Assembly: GCA_919902965.1 (NCBI GenBank)
Contig: CAKKSJ010000156.1
Span: 1 to 6,418, forward strand
DNA: 6,418 nucleotides
Reading direction: 5' to 3'
Origin: Burkholderiales bacterium
GTDB taxonomy: Bacteria; Pseudomonadota; Gammaproteobacteria; Burkholderiales; SG8-39
Numbering within the stretch: position 1 is the first letter of the stretch; each line of letters starts with the position of its first letter. This document shows, in pieces, positions 1-5,096 of the stretch. The translations under genes were made by a program, and so were the position numbers. The notes beneath the pieces are model-generated. The model did not search any database. It saw only the letters and a program-made list of their open reading frames with translations, and had not been told where the DNA came from.

Positions 1-81
1 AATATCAAACGCGACACTGACATTCTCGTCATCACCCGCACCTGGACTTTTGCGCCGGGCGACAAATTGTTCGGGGAGTGA
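1..81 (+). CDS. 3' end of a probable TonB-family energy transducer (partial)
   Basis: An open frame enters from the left edge and ends at TGA 79-81, giving the last 26 residues (NIKRDTDILVITRTWTFAPG, then DKLFGE). The pattern of a charged stretch, then D-I-L-x-I-T-R-T-W-x-F, then a short polar tail resembles the C-terminal end of TonB-like proteins that I recall lying upstream of aroE in betaproteobacteria. TonB proteins couple the inner-membrane proton motive force to outer-membrane receptors. Only the tail is visible, so the proline-rich linker and the membrane anchor cannot be checked. The stop lies 9 nt before the aroE start, which suggests co-transcription. The reading frame is well supported by its position; the family name is a recollection-based inference. 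Confidence 0.5.
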   Translation, partial: NIKRDTDILVITRTWTFAPGDKLFGE

Positions 82-90
82 TTTTCCGCC

Positions 91-909
91 ATGCCGGACC
101 AATATGCCGTCATCGGCAACCCGGTTGACCACAGCCAGTCTCCCTTGATTCATGCCGCGTTTGCACGCCAAACTGGGGAGGACCTGGAGTACGGACGCTT
201 GCTGGCGCCCAAGGACGCGTTTTGCGCGAGCGCGAATGATTTCCGCACCCGCGGCGGTCGCGGACTCAATGTCACACTGCCGTTCAAGGGCGCGGCGTTT
301 CGCTACGCCGCTTTCCTGTCCGAGCGCGCCAGTGCCGCGCAGGCGGTGAACACGCTCAAATTCGAGCGCGGCGTGATTTTTGGCGATAACACCGATGGCG
401 CCGGTCTGGTGAACGACCTGACGCAAAATCTTGGCCGCGTCCTGTCTGGACAGCGCATTCTGCTGCTGGGCGCCGGCGGCGCCGCGCGCGGGGTAATCGA
501 ACCGCTGCTCCAGCAGCAGCCGGCGCAATTGACGCTTGCCAACCGCACGCCGGACAAGGCGCAGCGCCTGGCGCGAAGCTTCGGTGGCGCACTCGAAGCG
601 GGTGACTATGCTGCGCTTGCGGGCAGGCAATTCGATGTGATCGTCAACGCCACTTCTGCGAGCCTGGCAGGAGAGCTTCCACCGCTGCCGCCGGGAGTAT
701 TCGCCCGCGGCGCCCTTGCTTACGACATGATGTACGGCAAGGCTGAGACGCCGTTCCTCGCCTTTGCGCGCAGCCAGGGCGCGGCGCGGCTCGCAGACGG
801 CCTGGGCATGTTGGTGGAGCAGGCGGTGGAATCGTTTTTCGTCTGGCGCGGCCTGCGACCGGACGGCGCTGCTGTGTTGAAGCAGCTACGCCAGCTGCAA
901 AATGCTTAA
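91..909 (+). CDS. aroE: Shikimate dehydrogenase (NADP+)
   Basis: This cytoplasmic enzyme reduces 3-dehydroshikimate to shikimate with NADPH, the fourth step of the chorismate (aromatic amino acid) pathway. The protein has 272 residues, the same length as E. coli AroE. The N-terminal substrate domain shows VIGNPVDHSQSP (residues 7-18), with the two substrate-binding serines S15 and S17. It also has NVTLPFK (60-66) with catalytic K66, and NTDG (100-103) with the paired catalytic D102. The Rossmann domain has LLLGAGGAARG (124-134), followed by NRT (151-153), the usual NADP 2'-phosphate-binding loop. Near the C-terminus are YDMMYGKAETPF (211-222) and DGLGMLVEQA (236-245), with conserved Q244. All key residues are intact. 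The ATG at 91 puts the VIGNP motif where the family expects it. A GGGGAG purine run at 73-78 is a rather distant ribosome-binding site, 12 nt from the ATG. The gene overlaps mtgA by 8 nt. AroE is preferred over the YdiB or quinate dehydrogenase paralogues because of the length and motif match. Confidence 0.97.
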   Translation: MPDQYAVIGNPVDHSQSPLIHAAFARQTGEDLEYGRLLAPKDAFCASANDFRTRGGRGLNVTLPFKGAAFRYAAFLSERASAAQAVNTLKFERGVIFGDNTDGAGLVNDLTQNLGRVLSGQRILLLGAGGAARGVIEPLLQQQPAQLTLANRTPDKAQRLARSFGGALEAGDYAALAGRQFDVIVNATSASLAGELPPLPPGVFARGALAYDMMYGKAETPFLAFARSQGAARLADGLGMLVEQAVESFFVWRGLRPDGAAVLKQLRQLQNA

Positions 910-1621
910 AGCGATCAAGCGTTCGCTGGCAATCCTGTGGAAATCGTTTTGCTACACGCTGGGCGTATTGTTCATCGCCCTGCTGCTGTACCAGGCTTGG
1001 TTTGCCGCGCACATCTGGTACTGGGTCGGACACAATCCCGAGAACACCAGCTTCATGCAGGCGCGGTTGGAGCGGCTGCGTGAAAAGAACCCGGGAGCAG
1101 ATCTGAAGCAGCGCTGGACTAGCTATGCGCGCATCTCGGATGAATTGAAGCGCGCGGTAATCGTGGCAGAAGATGCCAAATTCTCCGAACATGACGGATT
1201 CGACTGGGAAGGGATACAGAAAGCCCTGGAGAAAAACCAGCGCAGGGGAAGGGTGGTCGCTGGCGGCTCCACCATCAGCCAGCAATTGGCCAAGAACCTG
1301 TTTCTCTCCGGTGAAAAGAACTTGTGGCGCAAGGGACAGGAAGCCGCAATCACCTGGATGCTTGAGATGCTGATGGACAAAGAGCGCATCCTGGAGATCT
1401 ACCTGAACGTCGCCGAGTGGGGCGAAGGCGTGTTCGGCGCCGAAGCCGCAGCGCGGCATTACTACAGCATCAGCGCGGCCGGCCTGAACGCGGAGCAGGC
1501 AGCGCGCCTGGCAGCGATGCTGCCGCGGCCGCTCTATTACGAACGCAGGCGCGACTCCGAGTTCCTGCAGCGCTATAGCGAAACCATACGCGCGCGCATG
1601 CCCTCGGCGCAACTTCCATAA
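902..1621 (+). CDS. mtgA: Monofunctional biosynthetic peptidoglycan glycosyltransferase
   Basis: MtgA polymerises lipid II into glycan strands in the periplasm without a transpeptidase domain. The 239-residue protein has a short basic cytoplasmic start (MLKAIKR), one membrane anchor at about 12-36, and a GT51 domain from about 70 to 215. The GT51 motifs appear in order. The first is AVIVAEDAKFSEHDGFDW (85-102), where E90 is the expected catalytic glutamate. The second is GGSTISQQLAKNLFLS (121-136). The third is RKGQEAA (143-149), followed by ERILEIYLNVAEWGEGVFGA (161-180), which holds the second conserved glutamate, E165. The length is typical of MtgA (about 230-245 residues) and too short for a bifunctional PBP1. 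The ATG lies inside the last codons of aroE (8-nt overlap) with no clear Shine-Dalgarno sequence, so translation is probably coupled to aroE. All motifs are intact. Confidence 0.96.
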   Translation: MLKAIKRSLAILWKSFCYTLGVLFIALLLYQAWFAAHIWYWVGHNPENTSFMQARLERLREKNPGADLKQRWTSYARISDELKRAVIVAEDAKFSEHDGFDWEGIQKALEKNQRRGRVVAGGSTISQQLAKNLFLSGEKNLWRKGQEAAITWMLEMLMDKERILEIYLNVAEWGEGVFGAEAAARHYYSISAAGLNAEQAARLAAMLPRPLYYERRRDSEFLQRYSETIRARMPSAQLP

Positions 1622-1666
1622 GGGCCGGGAGCGCCCGCCGCCGCACGCGCCCGCCAGCCGCCTTGT
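1622..1666. other. Convergent intergenic gap mtgA / UMF1 transporter
   Basis: These 45 bp between two converging stop codons are very C-rich on the plus strand. The only secondary structure seen is a 4-bp stem (CGGG/CCCG, 1626-1637), too weak to call an intrinsic terminator, and no T-run follows on either strand. Termination may be Rho-dependent or lie inside the opposing gene. This is a negative observation. Confidence 0.4.
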
Positions 1667-2971
1667 TCAATCCTGATTCAGCGTTGCACGTCGTCCGCGA
1701 TGTACATCGACCCCATGCAGGATCAGCAATCCAATAACAAAAAAGACACCGGTAACAAGCATGGCGAGACGGTGATTGCCCTGCGATATCCAGCTCACCG
1801 TACCATAGGTGAGCGGACCGAGAATGGAGGACAGATTTGTCGCCAGGCCCCACAGGCCGAAGAACTCGGCGTGGCGCGCTTTGGGGCTCAAATAAGCCAC
1901 CAGCGCGCGTCCAGCGGACTGGGACGCGCCCAGACACAGCCCGGCGAGGTTGGCGGCAACCCAGAAAAGCGGGCGCGTATCGGCCGCCCAGGCGATCAAT
2001 ACGGTCGCGATCCACCCAGCGAGCGTGATCGCGATGGTGGGAACGTGACCGATACGATCCTGCACGCTGCCGAAGAAAAACGCCCCCAACGCGGCCGTGA
2101 CGTTCACCACCAGCACCAGAACGAGCGTGTCGCGGGTGTTGAAGCCCATCGCCTGTTGGGCGTAGATCGCCGCCAGGGTGATCACCGTCTGCACCCCGGC
2201 CTGGTAGAACACGATGCAGACGAGAAAGCGGCGTAAATCCTGATAGCGGGCCGCGTGGCGCAAGGTGTCGGCGAGGCGCGCGAACGCCGTGCCAACCAGA
2301 GACGCACCTGAGGCCAAGGGTTGCGCAGTGGCGCGCTCGCGCAGCAGCGCGAACGTGGGCAGGCTGGCAAGCGCGAACAGCGCCGCAGTAATCAGCATGG
2401 TCACCGGAACAAACTGCGCAGCCGTTTGGCCGGCCGCCTGCGCCCAGGACACGTAGGCAAGGGATGCCCCCAGCGTGACCAGCCCGCCGATGTAACCCAG
2501 ACTCCAGCCCCAGCCCGATACCCTGCCCAGGTTCCTGCCGCGCGCCAGCTCCGGCAGGAATGCCGCGATCAGATCGCAGCCCGTGCCAAAGAAGAAATTC
2601 GAAATGACCAAGCACAGCACCGCGACTGCAATGTCTCCCGGCCCGGCGAACGCCAGGGCCGCGGTGCCAAGCACGCAGCCGACGGTGGTGTAAAACAGCA
2701 GCCGCTTCTTGTTGGCGCGCAGATCGGCATAGGCGCCGATCACCGGCGCGGTGGCGATCACCAGGGCGTAAGACAGCGACAGGGTGGCAGTCCAGGCGAA
2801 GGTCGCCCAAGGCGCGCCGCCGGCCACGACCGCGACGAAGTAAGCGTTGAAGATCGCGGTGAGCACCACCGTGGTGTAACCGGAATTGGCGAAGTCGTAC
2901 ATCGCCCAGGCCCAGATCTCCACTGGGCGTACGTCCTGTTCCGATCCGCCGCGCGTGCGTACCTTAGCCAT
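1667..2971 (-). CDS. UMF1-family (Atg22-like) MFS transporter
   Basis: This is an inner-membrane major facilitator protein of 434 residues with about 11-12 hydrophobic helices. The family signature WAMYDFANSGY (22-32) opens helix 1 and is characteristic of the UMF1/vacuole-effluxer (Atg22-like) group. PVIGAYADLRANKKR (76-90) is the MFS motif-A loop between helices 2 and 3. FLPELARGRNLGRVSGWGWS (138-157) is another conserved stretch of this group. The second half carries GSVQDRIGHVP (301-311), the internal-repeat version of motif A. GASQSAGRALVAYLSP (348-363) is followed by AEFFGLWGLATNLSSILGP (368-386), also typical of the family. A hydrophilic loop at about 210-248 joins the two halves. Fungal Atg22 exports amino acids from the vacuole, but the substrate of bacterial members is generally unknown, so none is assigned here. 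The start at 2971 is the only Met ahead of the signature; its ribosome-binding site is poor. The gene is divergent from mgtE and convergent with mtgA. Confidence 0.9.
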   Translation of the reverse strand: MAKVRTRGGSEQDVRPVEIWAWAMYDFANSGYTTVVLTAIFNAYFVAVVAGGAPWATFAWTATLSLSYALVIATAPVIGAYADLRANKKRLLFYTTVGCVLGTAALAFAGPGDIAVAVLCLVISNFFFGTGCDLIAAFLPELARGRNLGRVSGWGWSLGYIGGLVTLGASLAYVSWAQAAGQTAAQFVPVTMLITAALFALASLPTFALLRERATAQPLASGASLVGTAFARLADTLRHAARYQDLRRFLVCIVFYQAGVQTVITLAAIYAQQAMGFNTRDTLVLVLVVNVTAALGAFFFGSVQDRIGHVPTIAITLAGWIATVLIAWAADTRPLFWVAANLAGLCLGASQSAGRALVAYLSPKARHAEFFGLWGLATNLSSILGPLTYGTVSWISQGNHRLAMLVTGVFFVIGLLILHGVDVHRGRRATLNQD

Positions 2972-2996
2972 AGATGAAAAAATCCAGAAACCGGTT

Positions 2997-3023
2997 TTGC
3001 AATCATACCCCGGCTGCTAGAAT
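2997..3023 (+). promoter_or_regulatory. Extended -10 promoter for mgtE
   Basis: TGCTAGAAT (3015-3023) is an extended -10 element: TG, one base, then TAGAAT, one mismatch from TATAAT. A TTGCAA hexamer at 2997-3002 resembles a -35 box, although the 15-bp spacer is short. An extended -10 element relaxes the need for a good -35. The predicted start is near 3030, leaving a leader of only about 40 nt before the mgtE start codon. That is far too short for an M-box type Mg2+ riboswitch. Confidence 0.6.
3002..3007 (-). promoter_or_regulatory. Candidate -10 box for the UMF1 transporter gene
   Basis: Read on the minus strand, 3007-3002 is TATGAT, one mismatch from the sigma-70 -10 consensus. It would place transcription start near 2995, about 25 nt before the ATG at 2971. 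No convincing -35 hexamer sits 16-18 nt upstream; that position falls inside the 20-bp palindrome at 3024-3043. This could be a weak or activator-dependent promoter, or a chance match. Confidence 0.35.
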
Positions 3024-3043
3024 CGGCTGCGCGCGCGCAGCCG
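3024..3043. repeat. Perfect 20-bp palindrome at the mgtE transcription start
   Basis: CGGCTGCGCGCGCGCAGCCG is fully self-complementary (two 10-bp half-sites with no spacer). It begins directly after the mgtE -10 box and covers the predicted +1. On the other strand it covers where the -35 of the UMF1 promoter would lie. As RNA it would form a strong hairpin near the 5' end of the mgtE message; as DNA it could be an operator for a dimeric regulator. The symmetry is seen directly; the function is inferred. Confidence 0.7.
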
Positions 3044-3059
3044 CATTGCCACCCCGGCC

Positions 3060-3071
3060 GAGGCGAAATTG
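3060..3071 (+). promoter_or_regulatory. Ribosome binding site and TTG start codon of mgtE
   Basis: GAGG at 3060-3063 is followed after 5 nt by TTG 3069-3071. The mgtE frame upstream of this contains no ATG or GTG before an in-frame TAG at 3018-3020, which is also inside the -10 box. The first in-frame ATG downstream encodes Met112, well inside the MgtE N domain. TTG is therefore the best-supported start, with well-placed Shine-Dalgarno pairing. Confidence 0.75.
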
Positions 3072-4505
3072 ATCGACACCAGCCACAAGAAGGAGCTCGA
3101 GGACCTGCAGGAGAGGCTGCGCGAGCTCCGCGAACTGCTGCACCGGAAGCAGGATGCCGAAGCAGGCGCCGAACGCAGTCTGTCCGGCGGCGCGGAACCC
3201 GCCGCAGCAGTCCTGCCCGGCCCGCTGCTCGACGAGCTGCGCGCGAGGCTCCATGCGCTGCATCCCGCCGACGTCGCCTTTGTGCTTGAAGCGCTGCCAC
3301 TCGAGGAACGCCTGATCGTCTGGGACCTGGTCAAGGCCGAGCGCGACGGCGAAATCCTGCTCGAAGTTTCCGATGCGGTACGCGAGACGCTGATCGAAAG
3401 CATGGACAGCGAGGAGCTGGTCGCGGCGACCGAGCAACTCGATACCGACGAGATCGCCGATCTCGCGCCGGACCTGCCCGAGGACGTACTCGAGGACGTA
3501 TTCCAGTCGCTGCCGGCGGAGGAACGCGAGCAGCTGCGCGCGGCCATGTCCTATCCGGAGGATTCGGTGGGCGCATTGATGGCTTTCGATATGGTCAGCG
3601 TGCGCGAGGACGTGACACTCGAGGTCGTGACCCGGTATTTGCGCCGCCTGGACGAACTGCCCGACCACACCGACCTGGTTTTCGTGGTCGACCGTGCACA
3701 GCGTCTGAAAGGCGCGCTGCCGATCAGCAAGCTGATCGTAACCGACCTCGAGGTCACGGTCAGCGCCGCAATGTCCGCCGAGGTGTTGAAACTGCACCCG
3801 GGCGACCAGGCACAGCAGGCGGCGCAGGCGTTTGAGCGCTACGATCTGGTTTCGGCAGCGGTAGTCGATCATGCCGGCCGCCTGATCGGCCGGGTAACGG
3901 TAAATGCCGTGGTGGATTACATCCGTGACCGGACCGAAGCCGAGCAGCTGGCGCAGGCCGGCCTGCGCGAGGAAGAAGACATATTTTCCTCGGTTTGGGA
4001 CAGCGTTAAGAACCGCTGGGCCTGGCTGGCGATCAACCTGGTGACCGCCATTGTCGCCTCGCGCGTGATCGGCGCCTTCGAGAATTCGATCGAGAAGCTG
4101 GTGGCGCTGGCGGCGCTCATGCCCATCGTCGCAGGCATCGGCGGCAACTCCGGCAACCAGACCATCACCATGATCGTGCGCTCGATCGCACTGGGCCAAC
4201 TGCAGAACGCGCGCATACTCTTCACCAAGGAAATCGGCGTCGCGTTCTTGAACGGCCTCATCTGGGGCGGCATCCTCGGCCTGGTCGCCTTCAGCATCTA
4301 TGGCAACCCGGCGCTCGGCCTGGTGATGATGGCGGCGATGATGCTCAACCTGGTGCTGGCGGCGATAATGGGGGTATTCATCCCGCTGGCCCTGGACAAG
4401 CTGGGCCGCGACCCGGCGCTGGGCTCGAGCGTGATGATCACGGCGATGACCGACAGCGGCGGGTTTTTCATTTTTCTGGGCTTGGCGACGCTGTTCTTGC
4501 TCTAG
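3069..4505 (+). CDS. mgtE: Magnesium transporter MgtE
   Basis: MgtE is a dimeric Mg2+-selective channel in the inner membrane whose cytosolic domains sense intracellular Mg2+ and close the pore. The 478-residue protein has a charged, probably coiled-coil lead at about 7-35. The MgtE N superhelical domain covers about 52-160, including LHPADVAFVLEALP (64-77) and the acidic repeats expected there. Paired CBS domains cover about 165-285, followed by a plug-type linker helix rich in E, R and Q (287-305). Five membrane helices follow, at about 317-337, 343-360, 389-411, 415-440 and 455-477. MPIVAGIGGNSGNQ (351-364) is the family's signature pore segment. KLGRDPALGSSVMITAMTDS (444-463) contains D462, matching the conserved pore aspartate that coordinates Mg2+ in Thermus MgtE. 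Acidic residues in the N and CBS domains fit the Mg2+ sensor. Translation starts at TTG. mscL follows after 87 nt on the same strand and may be partly co-transcribed. Confidence 0.96.
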   Translation: MIDTSHKKELEDLQERLRELRELLHRKQDAEAGAERSLSGGAEPAAAVLPGPLLDELRARLHALHPADVAFVLEALPLEERLIVWDLVKAERDGEILLEVSDAVRETLIESMDSEELVAATEQLDTDEIADLAPDLPEDVLEDVFQSLPAEEREQLRAAMSYPEDSVGALMAFDMVSVREDVTLEVVTRYLRRLDELPDHTDLVFVVDRAQRLKGALPISKLIVTDLEVTVSAAMSAEVLKLHPGDQAQQAAQAFERYDLVSAAVVDHAGRLIGRVTVNAVVDYIRDRTEAEQLAQAGLREEEDIFSSVWDSVKNRWAWLAINLVTAIVASRVIGAFENSIEKLVALAALMPIVAGIGGNSGNQTITMIVRSIALGQLQNARILFTKEIGVAFLNGLIWGGILGLVAFSIYGNPALGLVMMAAMMLNLVLAAIMGVFIPLALDKLGRDPALGSSVMITAMTDSGGFFIFLGLATLFLL

Positions 4506-4592
4506 CCATCGCTGTAGGCGACCATAGTCCCCGCGCCGTGCATGCCGCTGCTGCTGGATCTTCGACCCTAATGCCCGAAAGGAAACCTAGCC

Positions 4593-5021
4593 ATGCTCAA
4601 GGAATTCAAGGAATTTGCGCTCAAGGGCAATGTGATGGACCTGGCGGTGGGCGTTATTATCGGCGCCGCGTTCAGCAAGATCGTCGATTCGGTGGTCAAC
4701 GACCTGATTATGCCGGTGGTCGGACGGGTGCTGGGCGGGCTGGATTTCTCCAACTACTTCCTCGCGCTCAAAGATATTCCGCCCGGTACGGCAATGACGC
4801 TCGAAGCCGTGAAAAAAGCGGGGGTACCCGTATTCGCCTATGGCAGCTTTTTTACCATCGCCTTCAATTTTGTCATTCTGGCGTTCATCATTTTCATGCT
4901 GGTGCGCTGGATCAACAAACTCAAGCGCGCTGAGGCGGCGGCTCCGCCCCCGGCGCCGGCCGAGCCGCCGGAGGAAGTGAAGCTGCTGCGCGAAATTCGC
5001 GACAACCTGAAGCCGCGTTAA
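4593..5021 (+). CDS. mscL: Large-conductance mechanosensitive channel MscL
   Basis: MscL is a homopentameric inner-membrane pore that opens under high membrane tension and releases solutes during hypo-osmotic shock. The 142-residue length is typical. The amphipathic N-terminal helix MLKEFKEFALKGN (1-13) leads into helix 1 (about 14-44), with the signature VMDLAVGVIIGAAFSKIV (14-31). By alignment, L17 and V21 are the hydrophobic gate residues (L19 and V23 in E. coli), with G20 matching G22. A periplasmic loop spans about 50-80. Helix 2 is about 83-107 (YGSFFTIAFNFVILAFIIFM). The cytoplasmic tail has an Ala/Pro/Glu linker (115-127), then the C-terminal bundle helix EEVKLLREIRDNLK (127-140). AAAGGA at 4578-4583 is a clear ribosome-binding site, 9 nt before the ATG. 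The 87 bp after mgtE contain neither an obvious terminator nor a convincing promoter. The gene converges on hemL. Confidence 0.97.
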   Translation: MLKEFKEFALKGNVMDLAVGVIIGAAFSKIVDSVVNDLIMPVVGRVLGGLDFSNYFLALKDIPPGTAMTLEAVKKAGVPVFAYGSFFTIAFNFVILAFIIFMLVRWINKLKRAEAAAPPPAPAEPPEEVKLLREIRDNLKPR

Positions 5022-5096
5022 GCGACCGCGTCAGGGTTAGCGGATGCCTTCCAGACCCCGGGGAGGCACCGGGAAACTCCGTTTCAGATCTACCGG
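5022..5096. other. Convergent intergenic gap mscL / hemL with small hairpins
   Basis: Two inverted repeats lie between the converging stop codons. GCCT(T)CC at 5046-5052 pairs with GGAGGC at 5062-5067, with one bulged T. GAAAC (5073-5077) and GTTTC (5081-5085) flank the triplet TCC. Neither is followed by a T-run on either strand, so they do not qualify as classical intrinsic terminators, although they could slow polymerase or protect 3' ends. Confidence 0.35.

Noticed and set aside
644..1612. 322-residue open frame antisense to aroE and mtgA
   Set aside because: It spans two verified genes on the opposite strand and shows no recognisable domain; its length is explained by high GC content.
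1470..2810. 446-residue open frame on the minus strand
   Set aside because: It lies in another frame of the UMF1 transporter and runs on, antisense, into mtgA. Its composition is rich in R, G, A, H and C with no membrane or family motif, the usual shadow of a GC-rich gene.
2321..2977. 218-residue plus-strand open frame antisense to the UMF1 gene
   Set aside because: Low-complexity R/G/Q/A composition, fully inside the opposing transporter gene, with no ribosome-binding site or motif.
3030..3068. Possible Mg2+ riboswitch (M-box or mgtA-type leader) before mgtE
   Set aside because: The predicted leader is only about 40 nt and holds a single palindrome, far shorter than any known Mg2+-sensing leader.
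3003..4199. 398-residue open frame antisense to mgtE
   Set aside because: It is the reverse complement of a well-supported mgtE. Its His/Gln/Arg-rich composition follows from mgtE codon use, and no family motif is visible.
4506..4592. Possible separate promoter or terminator between mgtE and mscL
   Set aside because: TTGCTC (4497-4502) and CATAGT (4523-4528) are poor hexamers with a 20-bp spacer, and no hairpin with a T-run is visible.
4538..4933. 131-residue plus-strand open frame overlapping mscL
   Set aside because: It starts in the intergenic gap but overlaps mscL in a different frame with R/G/Q-rich composition; MscL is unambiguous.
5046..5085. Bidirectional intrinsic terminator between mscL and hemL
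   Set aside because: The stems are short or bulged and lack a T-run on either strand, so they are only described as hairpins.
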